In this document: piece after piece, positions 46,344 to 53,966 of the stretch
Layout of the letters: every line of letters begins with the position of its first letter
Position numbering within the stretch: position 1 is the stretch's first letter
DNA from: Dechloromonas sp. ZY10
Lineage (GTDB): Bacteria > Pseudomonadota > Gammaproteobacteria > Burkholderiales > Rhodocyclaceae
Length of the DNA stretch: 64,000 nt
Assembly (NCBI RefSeq): GCF_041378895.1
Contig: NZ_CP144212.1
Coordinates: forward strand, 2,279,501 to 2,343,500
Direction: 5' to 3'
Translations under genes and position numbers: made by a program
The notes under the pieces: generated by a model
Told to the model about the DNA's origin: nothing
Database searches by the model: none
The model's input: the letters and a program-made list of their open reading frames with translations, nothing else

Positions 46344-47696
46344 TTAAACAAGCGTGCGATGCATCAACCGCAAAACAATTAAATAAGCGGCAATGTGCAT
46401 AATTAAACGAATGAATTTACCGAACTCGCAGAGAATGGATAAATCAACCGTCAATAAATTGCCGTAAATATTGACCGGCACAGAAGAAATGCAGCCGGCT
46501 GCAAATGAAAAATATTCCTGGCGATTTTTCTGGAACGCTTCCATTACATCGAAATCAAAAAGACCGTTTTTATTTAATGCGTCATCGCCTTTTTGTTTGA
46601 AATCGTCTGTTCCAAATGGCCTGTTTGGATCAAATACGGAGTTGTCGTTTCCCTCAAGAGAATTGACCTGCTCGGCAATACATCGAGCCATCCATGCCTC
46701 ACGCGCAACACCGCACTGGACGGCATCGCCGGTACAAAGAAACGAATCCGCGCAGCGATTCTGGCCATATATCCCTGCGGGGCCATCCCCGGGACCAGCG
46801 CCGGTCCCGGTGCCGGTCCCGTCGCCGGTCCCAGGGCCGCTAGTGCCGGGATCAGTGCCAGAACCAGATGTTCCACCGGTAGGAGAACCACCTGATGTCG
46901 ACGTGGAATCACCAGGCGCAGCACCACCAGAATCGCCACCAGTACCGGTAGATGTCGACGTGGACGACGACCAGGAATCACCAGCCTGAGTTGTTCCCGA
47001 TGTAGGTTTTTTTGGGGTATCCGTCAACGAACAATTAGCGCCAGTAAATCCAGCCTGTTTAACGTAACAAAAAAGCGGCAGAGGATTCTCTTTTGACGCG
47101 CCCGTTCCAGCCACACAACCGCCGAATAGATTTTTACCCGCGTCCGTCAAATCAACCAGAACGCGGCAACCATCCTCACAACGATAATCAGTGTAACCAG
47201 AAGGCCAAGCTGCGCCGGTTTGACAAGATAAAGTCGACTGGTCGCATATAGTCCACGCATTGGTCTGATAGAGATAAGGTTCAATTAATCCACCAGCAAC
47301 AACGGAACAATCACGATAACACTCAAGACTGGAATTCACCGCCCAGCCATCACCAATTGCACCACAGCGAACAACATGAATCTCATAGACTTCAGAACCG
47401 GTGGAATTATTGAAGAATACCGTACTACCCAAACAGCGTTCCGCATAGGTATCACTAGGACTATAAGAAGCCGATGGGCAATCGCCACTACTTGAGATAA
47501 AACGCCACGGAGCCGACGGGAACGAATAACTATAAGTGCTGTATAGATCGACGCCGTATTTCTGGCGCATATATGTCGCATACGCAGTCTGACCTTTGTG
47601 CTGAACAACCGTAAAAGCACCCGCACCAGTTCCACCGCCAGCAGATAAACAGGAATTCGAGATTAAAAACAGAATTAAAAGAATCAATCTTTTCAT
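46344..47696 (-). CDS. pIII-like adsorption protein
   Basis: A 450-residue protein with a signal peptide (KRLILLILFLISNSCLSA). It has a Cys-rich N-terminal domain, a long Ser/Thr/Gly/Pro linker around residues 235-300 (repeats of SGT, GTG, PGT), and a C-terminal anchor helix (FIRLIMHIAAYLIVLRL). This is the pIII layout: N-terminal receptor-binding domains, glycine-rich tether, C-terminal membrane domain. The start at 47696 is chosen for the signal peptide; the upstream extension to 47813 crosses a terminator. Confidence 0.87.
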   Translation of the reverse strand: MKRLILLILFLISNSCLSAGGGTGAGAFTVVQHKGQTAYATYMRQKYGVDLYSTYSYSFPSAPWRFISSSGDCPSASYSPSDTYAERCLGSTVFFNNSTGSEVYEIHVVRCGAIGDGWAVNSSLECYRDCSVVAGGLIEPYLYQTNAWTICDQSTLSCQTGAAWPSGYTDYRCEDGCRVLVDLTDAGKNLFGGCVAGTGASKENPLPLFCYVKQAGFTGANCSLTDTPKKPTSGTTQAGDSWSSSTSTSTGTGGDSGGAAPGDSTSTSGGSPTGGTSGSGTDPGTSGPGTGDGTGTGTGAGPGDGPAGIYGQNRCADSFLCTGDAVQCGVAREAWMARCIAEQVNSLEGNDNSVFDPNRPFGTDDFKQKGDDALNKNGLFDFDVMEAFQKNRQEYFSFAAGCISSVPVNIYGNLLTVDLSILCEFGKFIRLIMHIAAYLIVLRLMHRTLV

Positions 47697-47773
47697 AATT
47701 GTCAGTGGAATAAAATCCACCCCGCGCCGATTATTCCAACAACAACATAAAATCCCATTTGCGCCCCCTGGAC

Positions 47774-47801
47774 GAAAAAAAAGGGCGGCAAATTGCCGCC
47801 C
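47774..47801 (-). terminator. Terminator after the major coat gene
   Basis: Stem GGGCGGCA.. /..TGCCGCCC (47783-47801) with a run of eight T residues on the minus strand. It lies 16 bases beyond the coat gene stop and before the pIII-like gene, the usual place in inoviruses to raise coat transcript levels. Confidence 0.92.
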
Positions 47802-47817
47802 CGTGACAGTCACGCGA

Positions 47818-47943
47818 TTACAGAGCGCGACGAATCCACTTGTACACCGAGGCGGTAACGAGAACGATCAGAACAGCCGCACCGATGGCGGAAATCGGGG
47901 CAACAGCACCGTTGATGGCGGTAGTGACGGAGGAAACATCCAT
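47818..47943 (-). CDS. Major coat protein (pVIII-like), 41 residues
   Basis: The frame encodes MDVSSVTTAINGAVAPISAIG, a hydrophobic helix AAVLIVLVTASVYKW, and a basic end IRRAL. Acidic/polar N-terminus, central helix and positively charged C-terminus are the features of filamentous phage major coat proteins, with the basic end facing the DNA. There is no cleaved signal peptide, as in Pf3-type coats. The gene is followed by a strong terminator. Confidence 0.88.
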   Translation of the reverse strand: MDVSSVTTAINGAVAPISAIGAAVLIVLVTASVYKWIRRAL

Positions 47944-47946
47944 TTT

Positions 47947-48240
47947 TCAATCTCCAGAATGAGAAGAGGATTTAAGAAATTGCCCTACCTGGCGAAACGT
48001 CCAAGCCACAGCCCACAAAAGGAGGATCGCCACCCCCACTTGTGCGCCCTGGTCAGCCGTCAGTGCGAAGGGCGAAGCACTGATTAAGCGGTATTCCAAG
48101 CCGTCAACAACGACTAAGGAACAAGTTGTTTTGTCGTCCGGCTGCGGATCGCTGACCGCGAAGCCGGAGATATAAATTCTTGCGGTGCCGGTAGGACCGG
48201 GGAAGGCGTAAAAGCCGACGTTTTCGACGCAGACGGCCAC
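47947..48240 (-). CDS. Small phage membrane protein upstream of the coat gene
   Basis: A 97-residue protein with GTG start overlapping the previous stop by one base (TAGTG). The first ~60 residues are polar; a membrane segment (VGVAILLLWAVAWTF) is near the C-terminus with basic residues after it. Its position between the replication and coat genes, 3 bases before the coat ATG, suits a minor coat or coat-assembly protein. I do not recognise a family with certainty. Confidence 0.7.
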   Translation of the reverse strand: MAVCVENVGFYAFPGPTGTARIYISGFAVSDPQPDDKTTCSLVVVDGLEYRLISASPFALTADQGAQVGVAILLLWAVAWTFRQVGQFLKSSSHSGD

Positions 48241-48368
48241 TAGAGCACCCCGCGTCCGATAAATTGCGCAGGCAGCCCCACATCGCGGCCGGCCTGTTCC
48301 GCTTTCGTGACAGTCACATAAAGCAAGATGGCAAAACAGGCGGCGAGAAAGAGATAAGCTTTATTCAT
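48240..48368 (-). CDS. 42-residue phage membrane protein
   Basis: A short frame: MNKAYLFLAACFAILLYVTV, followed by a polar tail ending GRGVL. It has one N-terminal membrane segment. Its ATG overlaps the stop of the preceding small gene and its stop overlaps the GTG of the next. The tight coupling in the phage operon supports it as a real gene; its size and layout resemble pVII/pIX minor coat proteins. Confidence 0.65.
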   Translation of the reverse strand: MNKAYLFLAACFAILLYVTVTKAEQAGRDVGLPAQFIGRGVL

Positions 48369-48543
48369 GCTCTTCTGGCCTATCAGAAAGACAAACCAAA
48401 CGAAACAACGAAGAGAAGCGCGACTGTAAAAGAAGCGTTAAAGAAACACGCTCAATAAAAAGCTGATGCTCAGGCCCCATGGCGGCAACAGAGGCACCAG
48501 CCTCGTCGATCTGTTTTTTGAAAGCGACATGCGAGGAATCCAT
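48361..48543 (-). CDS. Small phage protein of unknown function (60 residues)
   Basis: The ATG lies 2 bases after the replication initiator stop. The product starts with MDSSHVAFKKQIDEAG, is mostly polar, and ends with acidic DRPEEHE. It overlaps the next gene by 8 bases. No family recognised. It occupies the place of small gene X/V-type proteins in other inoviruses. Confidence 0.6.
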   Translation of the reverse strand: MDSSHVAFKKQIDEAGASVAAMGPEHQLFIERVSLTLLLQSRFSSLFRLVCLSDRPEEHE

Positions 48544-48545
48544 TT

Positions 48546-49481
48546 TTATGCCGACACCCTAAAATCATGGGAATTAGCCGGCGGTCTGCCAGCGATCCAA
48601 AAAACATCATTGAGTGATGACACCCACATGTTGCAATCGACGGTCACGCCGGTCAGGAATTGCAGCATCGAGTAAGCCTCTTTGATGGCCTCCGGCATGG
48701 ATGCGCCGCCGATCCAGTAGCGTTGCTTTTCGGGCAACGTAATGTCGCGTGCATGCCAGTAACGTTTTTTCTCTGAGCTGGAGGTGTCGAAAGTCTTTGC
48801 GAGGTACTTGGTCAGGTAGCCAGCGAGCTTGTTGACCTTCCACTGGCGCCCCGTATGGCCCCACCTCTTGCGGTCGGGATTGGTCACATTGACCGCGCCG
48901 GGGGTTTCGCTTCCGGCCTCGTCACCGCGACCGCCGAGCGCCTTGTACCAGCACTGACGCAGGTACTTGACCCTTTGCCAGCCCTTGACAGCACAATGGA
49001 TGTGGAAAGCGCCACGTTCCTGGAGTTCAAGGACGGCAACGTATTGCCAGCCGGGGATACCCTCTTGACCACGCCAGCCGTGACGAACGTACCGAATGAA
49101 GCGCTTGAAGTCTTCGCGGACCTTTTCACGGTCGGTCACGTTTTCGCGGTAAGACAGAGTGAAAAGGCGATCTGCACACATGGCTTTAGCAAGCCATCGG
49201 ATGTTCTGTTTCGCCCGCCGAACAGCGCGATTGTGGTTGGATTGATGGTCAAAATCGGTCTTTTCTTCGTCCGGTTTGACACGGAAACTTGTAAAGCCAC
49301 TACGCGAGGTTTCACCCTTTTCAGCACAGGCGGCAGCGTAGGACGTGCCAGCAATACTATGCTTAATGAGTTCCTCAGACATTGGCTTTACAACTTTCAT
49401 CACGGCCTCAAACTCCCCGCTTGAAAACTGACGTAAATTGATGTAGTAATTTGCTGATTCTTGGGCGTATAATTCGCTCAT
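48546..49481 (-). CDS. Rolling-circle replication initiator (HUH endonuclease)
   Basis: A 311-residue replication protein. The metal-binding HUH motif is GAFHIHCAVKG (residues ~155-165), and the downstream Tyr motif is KLAGYLTKYLAKTF, whose tyrosines nick the origin. The N-terminal FTLSYRENVTDREKVREDFKRFIRYVR is motif 1-like. It corresponds to pII of Ff phages, nicking the replicative form to start rolling-circle synthesis. It follows the ssDNA-binding protein gene by 79 bases. Confidence 0.9.
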   Translation of the reverse strand: MSELYAQESANYYINLRQFSSGEFEAVMKVVKPMSEELIKHSIAGTSYAAACAEKGETSRSGFTSFRVKPDEEKTDFDHQSNHNRAVRRAKQNIRWLAKAMCADRLFTLSYRENVTDREKVREDFKRFIRYVRHGWRGQEGIPGWQYVAVLELQERGAFHIHCAVKGWQRVKYLRQCWYKALGGRGDEAGSETPGAVNVTNPDRKRWGHTGRQWKVNKLAGYLTKYLAKTFDTSSSEKKRYWHARDITLPEKQRYWIGGASMPEAIKEAYSMLQFLTGVTVDCNMWVSSLNDVFWIAGRPPANSHDFRVSA

Positions 49482-49513
49482 GCCATCGACCTACTTGCTC
49501 TAGGTTTTGGTTA

Positions 49514-49548
49514 GAAGCCCCGGACAGCGCCAACTGATCCGGGGTTTC
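49514..49548. other. Hairpin between the ssDNA-binding and replication genes
   Basis: GAAGCCCCGG pairs with CCGGGGTTTC (one G-T pair), followed by GCTTTTTGG on the plus strand. The T-run would terminate plus-strand, not operon, transcription. It could be a plus-strand terminator or an origin hairpin. Confidence 0.5.
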
Positions 49549-49560
49549 GCTTTTTGGGGG

Positions 49561-49926
49561 TCAGGGTTTCTTAGGGGCTTCAGCAGCTTTGGCTTCCGCT
49601 GCCTTTGCAGACTGCTGCTGCGCTTCAGCGATGGACGACGCTACAGACGCCCCGCCGACGCGTTCGAACGTGCACATCACGCCAACCATTGCATCCTCTT
49701 TAAACGAACGACCGGCGCAGTAATCGACGAGGTAATCACCCGGAGTAACCCCGTTTGGCGCAAGGGCTTCCGGCACTTTCATGGTCGATACATCAATGGT
49801 CCCGTCGTGCTTGAACAGAATGACCTTGCAGACATGGGAAGTAACTTCGCGGGGAGCGCCACCGGACTTGGAGGGATAAAGCGCTTTGCGGGTTTCAGAT
49901 GCGACGACAGTGACGCGTGATTGCAT
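49561..49926 (-). CDS. Phage single-stranded DNA-binding protein (pV-like)
   Basis: A 121-residue protein with a beta-rich core (SRVTVVASETRKALY, HVCKVILFKHDG, VMCTFERVGG) and an Ala/Lys/Glu/Pro-rich C-terminal tail (~92-121). Size, position ahead of the replication initiator, and core pattern fit the OB-fold pV protein that coats phage ssDNA before packaging. First gene of the phage minus-strand operon; GGAG lies 8 bases upstream of the ATG. Confidence 0.78.
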   Translation of the reverse strand: MQSRVTVVASETRKALYPSKSGGAPREVTSHVCKVILFKHDGTIDVSTMKVPEALAPNGVTPGDYLVDYCAGRSFKEDAMVGVMCTFERVGGASVASSIAEAQQQSAKAAEAKAAEAPKKP

Positions 49927-50007
49927 GGTGATAACTCCAGGACGGACGAACGTTGACAGGCACGGGGTTTCCCCCTAGCTTAGATAGTGGCAATTAAGGC
50001 CCTTGTG

Positions 50008-50025
50008 TATATGTATTTACATATA
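50008..50025. promoter_or_regulatory. Operator-like inverted repeat TATATGTA-TT-TACATATA
   Basis: A perfect 8-2-8 inverted repeat in the divergent gap between the phage operon and the Cro-like regulator. Candidate operator. Confidence 0.65.
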
Positions 50026-50038
50026 AGCATGACGATAC

Positions 50039-50054
50039 ATGGGCAATTACCCAT
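50039..50054. promoter_or_regulatory. Second inverted repeat ATGGG-N6-CCCAT
   Basis: A 5-6-5 inverted repeat 24 bases upstream of the Cro-like ATG, overlapping the expected promoter. Candidate second operator site. Confidence 0.5.
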
Positions 50055-50078
50055 AGTCAATAGCACACGGAGATATTC

Positions 50079-50369
50079 ATGGAACTGAGCGACTACATCC
50101 GACAAGCAGCAGAGAAGGCCGGAAGCATTTCTGCACTAAGCCGCGCTCTAGGAATCAACCAGCCCGAAGTCAGCAAGGCCGCAAACGGTCGAGGACGCCT
50201 ACCACTGGATAAAGTCATCCAGATCGCAGACATGATTGAAGCGGACCGGATTGCAGTGATTTCGGCTAACGAGCTGGTCACAGAAAAGAAGCCAGAGAAG
50301 CGCGATTTCTGGAGCCACCTTCTAGCGTCGCCGTCTAGTGCGTCTTATATAAGACATATGATGAATTGA
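50079..50369 (+). CDS. Phage Cro/XRE-like regulator, 3' end crosses attR
   Basis: A 96-residue helix-turn-helix protein (ISALSRALGINQPEVSKAANGRGRLPLDKVIQIADMI), like YdaS/Cro regulators, with a short C-terminal segment (RDFWSHLLASP) seen in inovirus regulators. It is divergent from the phage operon. The last residues SYIRHMMN and the stop run through the right attachment repeat into host DNA. In the excised circle the same frame would read on for 19 residues after the His (IMRLMPRTY...AAC) before a stop in the integrase region. Confidence 0.83.
   Translation: MELSDYIRQAAEKAGSISALSRALGINQPEVSKAANGRGRLPLDKVIQIADMIEADRIAVISANELVTEKKPEKRDFWSHLLASPSSASYIRHMMN
50342..50359. repeat. Attachment repeat (right) and palindrome upstream of mdh
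   Basis: GTCTTATATAAGACATAT, identical to 41296-41313. It is 133 bases upstream of the mdh ATG and inside the 3' end of the Cro-like gene. Confidence 0.88.
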
Positions 50370-50492
50370 CAGGCAGAGCGCTAACTTCTAACATCGAAGT
50401 CTCGCCCGCAAAGCAAGGGGAATTGCCCGCGATTCCTGCCAGGCGAGCCGATAGAATTATTTCCACCACGCTGTTTGATACAGGAGCGACAT

Positions 50493-51479
50493 ATGTCCAA
50501 AGCCCCCATGCGCGTTGCCGTTACCGGCGCCGCCGGCCAGATCGGTTATAGCCTGCTGTTCCGCATCGCCTCTGGCGAAATGCTCGGCAAGGATCAGCCG
50601 GTGATTCTGCAGTTGCTGGATCTGCCGCAAGCCCAGCAAGCCGTCAAGGGCGTGATGATGGAACTGGACGACTGCGCTTTCCCGCTGCTCGCCGGCATGA
50701 TCGCCACCGACGACCCGAACGTTGCCTTCAAGGACGCCGATGTCTGCCTGCTGGTTGGCGCCCGTCCCCGCACCAAGGGCATGGAACGTGCCGACCTGCT
50801 GACCGCCAACGGCGCCATCTTCACCGTTCAGGGCAAGGCCATTGCCGAGAATGCCAAGGAAGACGTCAAGGTTCTGGTCGTTGGCAACCCCTGCAACACC
50901 AACGCCTACATTGCCGCTGCCGCTGCCAAGAAAGTTGGCCGCACCAATCCGGCCAATTACCACGGCATGCTGCGCCTGGACCACAACCGTGCCCTGTCGC
51001 AACTGGCCGAGAAGACCGGTCGCCCGGTCTCTTCGTTCAAGCAGCTGGTCGTCTGGGGCAACCACTCGCCCACGATGTACGCCGACTACCGCAACTGCAC
51101 CTCCAACGGCGACAACGTCAAGGCCCTGATCAACGATCACGCCTGGAACAACGACGTTTTCCTGCCGACCGTCGGCAAGCGCGGCGCGGCCATCATCGAA
51201 GCCCGTGGCCTGTCCTCCGCTGCTTCTGCTGCCAACGCCGCCATCGACCACGTTCGTGACTGGGTCCTCGGCTCCGACGAATGGGTCACCATGGGCGTTC
51301 CGTCCGATGGTTCCTACGGCATCCCGGAAGGTATCGTCTACGGCTTCCCCTGCAAGTGCGTGGGTGGCAAGTACGAAATCATCCAGGGCCTGGAAATCGA
51401 CGAGTACAGCCGCGAGAAGATGAACATCACGCTCAAGGAACTGACCGACGAAGCCGAAGCCGTCAAGGACATGCTGTAA
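50493..51479 (+). CDS. mdh: Malate dehydrogenase
   Basis: A 328-residue NAD-dependent malate dehydrogenase of the lactate/malate family, the larger (MDH type 2) betaproteobacterial form. The nucleotide site is [21 protein letters not shown]; the substrate Arg loop is [15 protein letters not shown]; the catalytic His is in [13 protein letters not shown]. The start at 50493 follows CAGGAGCGACAT. Before the phage inserted, it was divergent from the GntR gene with ~196 bases between starts. Confidence 0.97.
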   Translation: MSKAPMRVAVTGAAGQIGYSLLFRIASGEMLGKDQPVILQLLDLPQAQQAVKGVMMELDDCAFPLLAGMIATDDPNVAFKDADVCLLVGARPRTKGMERADLLTANGAIFTVQGKAIAENAKEDVKVLVVGNPCNTNAYIAAAAAKKVGRTNPANYHGMLRLDHNRALSQLAEKTGRPVSSFKQLVVWGNHSPTMYADYRNCTSNGDNVKALINDHAWNNDVFLPTVGKRGAAIIEARGLSSAASAANAAIDHVRDWVLGSDEWVTMGVPSDGSYGIPEGIVYGFPCKCVGGKYEIIQGLEIDEYSREKMNITLKELTDEAEAVKDML

Positions 51480-51523
51480 GAGCGAGCGATTAGCTACCAG
51501 CTCTTAGCAGTTAGCAAAACGCG

Positions 51524-51556
51524 AGGCCGCAGTAAAATACTGCGGCCTTTTCTTTT
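51524..51556 (+). terminator. Intrinsic terminator of mdh
   Basis: Perfect 11-bp stem AGGCCGCAGTA / TACTGCGGCCT with AAA loop and T-rich tail (TTTCTTTTT). Confidence 0.93.
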
Positions 51557-51591
51557 TACTAACAACCAACAACTCGATCCTGACAACTAGC

Positions 51592-52575
51592 ATGCGCCAT
51601 CCCAAAGACGTTTTGTTTGCGGGCGAAAAGCCCTTCCCGGTCCTGCCCGCCGTCGATCACTACGCCGGCTCGGAAAAGCTGATGAAGAAAGCCCTGCAGT
51701 TGCAGAACGAACTCGGGCCGATCTTTGACATCACCTGCGACTGCGAAGATGGAGCGCATGCCGGTGCCGAGCGCGAGCACGCCGAAATGGTCGCCGCACT
51801 GATCAACAGCGCGGACAATCACTTCAATCGCGTCGGCACACGGATTCACGACGTAACCCATCCGCACTGGCAGCAGGATCTCGAAATCCTGGTTGGCCGC
51901 GCCGGCAACCGCCTGCCCTTCATCACCCTGCCCAAGCCCTGCTCGGCCGAGGATGTCGAAATCCAGCTCGAAGCCCTGCGCGACACCGAACGCAAGCACG
52001 GGATCGAACGGCGCATCCCGGTGCACGTCCTGATCGAAACCCACGGCGCCCTGCGTGAAGTCTGGGAAATCGCCGCCCTCCCTGGTGTCGAATCGCTAGA
52101 CTTCGGCCTGATGGACTTTGTCTCCGGGCACCACGGCGCGATCCCCGGCAGCGCCATGCGCAGCCCCGGCCAGTTCGAACACCCGCTGATCACCCGCGCC
52201 AAATGCGAAATCACCGCTGCCGCACTGGCCAATGGAATTGTCCCGGCACACAACGTCACCACTGAACTCAAGGACCTCGACCTGATCCGCAGCGATGCCC
52301 GCCGCGCCCGCAGCGAGTTCGGCTACCTGCGGATGTGGAGCATCCACCCCAACCAGATTGTCCCGATCATCGAGGCCATGCGCCCTGACTTTTCCGAAGT
52401 CGAAGCCGCCAGCGAAATCCTGTCCGCCGCCCAGGACAAGGACTGGGGGCCGATCCAGCACGCTGGCAAGCTGCACGACCGCGCCTCCTACCGCTATTAC
52501 TGGGAATTGCTTGATCGCGCACAGATTACCGGAATGGCTATCCCGGCTACCGCCAAGGAGCGCTTTTTTGCGTGA
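51592..52575 (+). CDS. HpcH/HpaI aldolase / citrate lyase beta-like protein
   Basis: A 327-residue TIM-barrel lyase of the CitE/malyl-CoA lyase superfamily. The metal/substrate residues are suggested by ITCDCEDGAHAGAE, PKPCSAEDVEIQ, VHVLIETHGALREVWEIA and LDFGLMDFVSGHHG. These resemble L-malyl-CoA/citramalyl-CoA lyases. The place after mdh is common in betaproteobacteria, suggesting C4-acid or acyl-CoA metabolism; exact substrate is undetermined. It is followed directly by truC. Confidence 0.88.
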   Translation: MRHPKDVLFAGEKPFPVLPAVDHYAGSEKLMKKALQLQNELGPIFDITCDCEDGAHAGAEREHAEMVAALINSADNHFNRVGTRIHDVTHPHWQQDLEILVGRAGNRLPFITLPKPCSAEDVEIQLEALRDTERKHGIERRIPVHVLIETHGALREVWEIAALPGVESLDFGLMDFVSGHHGAIPGSAMRSPGQFEHPLITRAKCEITAAALANGIVPAHNVTTELKDLDLIRSDARRARSEFGYLRMWSIHPNQIVPIIEAMRPDFSEVEAASEILSAAQDKDWGPIQHAGKLHDRASYRYYWELLDRAQITGMAIPATAKERFFA

Positions 52576-53377
52576 TCCGGCTGTTGACCGTGAAAACCCC
52601 TCCCTAACTGAGGCGGAACCGGAACTTTCCATTCTCTACCGCGACCGCTGGCTGGTCGTCATCGACAAACCGCCCAGCCTGCTCGTGCACCGCTCGGAGA
52701 TCGACCGCCACGAAACCCGCTTTGCGATCCAGATTCTGCGCGATCAGATCGGCCAGCGCGTCTGGCCGGCGCATCGCCTGGACCGCGGCACCTCAGGAAC
52801 CCTGCTGTTTGCACTAAGCCCGGAAATCGCCAGCCAACTCGGCCGCCAGTTCGAAGCCGGGACGGTGGACAAGCGCTACCTGGCCGTAGTCCGGGGCCAC
52901 CCTGCGGCGAGCGGCGAAATCGACCACCCGCTGACGCGGCAACGTGACGATTTCGAATTCCAGGGCGAACGCTCAAGCCAAGAAGCCCAGCCAGCGCTGA
53001 CTCGCTACCGCAGACTCGCCAGCATCGAATTGCCGGTCGCCGTCGACCGCTACCCGAGCAGCCGCTACGCCCTGCTCGAACTGGAACCGGTTACCGGCCG
53101 CCGTCATCAATTGCGCCGCCACCTCAAACATCTGGCCCACCCGATCATCGGCGACGCCACCTACGGCAAGGGGCGGCACAATCGCTATTTCGCCGAGCAA
53201 CTGGCCTGTCGACGACTGCTGCTGGCCGCCACCCAACTGGCTTTCGACCACCCGGAGGATGGGCGCCGAATCAAAATCGACGCGCCAGTCAGCGGTGATT
53301 TTGCCGCCTTGCTGGCGCGTTTCAACTGGACGGAAGCGATCGGGGAACCTTCCGTCCGCACATCGGATAGTCAGTAG
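52568..53377 (+). CDS. truC: tRNA pseudouridine synthase TruC (RluA family)
   Basis: A 269-residue RluA-type enzyme. The catalytic Asp is in HRLDRGTSGTLLFA; LEPVTGRRHQLRRHLKHLAHPIIGDATYGKG is the second conserved block. TruC modifies U65 of tRNAs. No ATG lies ahead of the conserved domain; the TTG at 52568, with AAGGAG at correct distance, is the likely start. The N-terminal residues AVDREN are encoded by a diverged copy of the palindromic element. Confidence 0.85.
   Translation: MRDPAVDRENPSLTEAEPELSILYRDRWLVVIDKPPSLLVHRSEIDRHETRFAIQILRDQIGQRVWPAHRLDRGTSGTLLFALSPEIASQLGRQFEAGTVDKRYLAVVRGHPAASGEIDHPLTRQRDDFEFQGERSSQEAQPALTRYRRLASIELPVAVDRYPSSRYALLELEPVTGRRHQLRRHLKHLAHPIIGDATYGKGRHNRYFAEQLACRRLLLAATQLAFDHPEDGRRIKIDAPVSGDFAALLARFNWTEAIGEPSVRTSDSQ
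52582..52596. repeat. Diverged palindromic element at the truC start
   Basis: GTTGACCGTGAAAAC matches the right half and tail of the dispersed element (GTCGACCGTGAAAA) with one change. It lies in the first codons of truC. Confidence 0.55.
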
Positions 53378-53811
53378 CCGATCGAATTTTCCAGTTCGCT
53401 CAGGCGCGCCAGGTCACGCTCCAGTTCAACCATATCCTGCCCCAGCGCATCGCGGGCTGAGACCATCCCCAACGGCGAACCTGCGGCATCAACCACCGGC
53501 ACATGCCGAAAACCAGCCTCGGCCATCATGTGCAGCGCATAGGCAAGCGGCTTGTCGGGACCGATGGTCTGTAGCTTGCTAACCATGACCTGTACCAGCG
53601 GAGTGGTATCGGCATCGAGACCGGCTGCCAGCACCTTGTTCAGTGCATCGCGTTCGGTAAAAATCCCCGCCAGCCGCCCACCATCAAGAACCAGTACCGC
53701 ACCCACCCGCTTCTCCGCCATCATTCTGGCGGCTGCGCGCACCGTCGTTTCGGGTGCAGCGGTGACCAGAGTCTGGCCGGCAATCACTTGGCTGATCATT
53801 CTTCTCGGCAT
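53371..53811 (-). CDS. Tandem CBS-domain protein
   Basis: A 146-residue protein made of two CBS domains (VRAAARMMAEKRVGAVLVLDGGRLAGIFTERD and LAYALHMMAEAGFRHVPVVDAAGSPLGMVSARD), which together bind adenosine nucleotides. The start at 53811 has AAGGAG 8 bases upstream. No enzyme domain is attached; it probably senses energy charge and acts on a partner. It is convergent with truC, overlapping its end by 7 bases. Confidence 0.88.
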   Translation of the reverse strand: MPRRMISQVIAGQTLVTAAPETTVRAAARMMAEKRVGAVLVLDGGRLAGIFTERDALNKVLAAGLDADTTPLVQVMVSKLQTIGPDKPLAYALHMMAEAGFRHVPVVDAAGSPLGMVSARDALGQDMVELERDLARLSELENSIGY

Positions 53812-53883
53812 GTTTTGTCTCCTTGATCGTGCATGGAATATGCCTCTGTAGTCTGGCATAAAGCCGTCACCGGCAGGACAAAT

Positions 53884-53958
53884 TTATTGCGAGCGGATCA
53901 CCGCCACCGCGATCCCGATAAAAATCACAACCAAGCCAATCAACTCAAGATAAGCCAT
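53884..53958 (-). CDS. 24-residue membrane microprotein
   Basis: The frame encodes MAYLELIGLVVIFIGIAVAV followed by IRSQ and a stop. It is one membrane helix with an acidic start and basic end. GAGG lies 7 bases upstream of the ATG and it starts 8 bases past the stop of the phosphate-binding-like gene. It could be a small accessory subunit of the neighbouring envelope proteins. Being so short, it needs comparative support. Confidence 0.4.
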   Translation of the reverse strand: MAYLELIGLVVIFIGIAVAVIRSQ

Positions 53959-53966
53959 GGTGCGCC

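Larger units (their letters stand above)
41296..50359. mobile_element. Inovirus (filamentous phage) prophage, about 9.06 kb
   Basis: The element is bounded by an exact 18-bp direct repeat at 41296-41313 and 50342-50359. It contains a tyrosine integrase next to the left repeat, a hairpin-rich intergenic region, a KfrA-like gene, secretin (pIV), Zot (pI), pVI-like, pIII-like, a 41-residue coat protein with a terminator behind it, three small genes, HUH replication initiator, ssDNA-binding protein and a Cro-like regulator. The structural and replication genes are all on the minus strand in inovirus order. All core functions appear intact. The element lies between the GntR gene and mdh. Confidence 0.93.
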
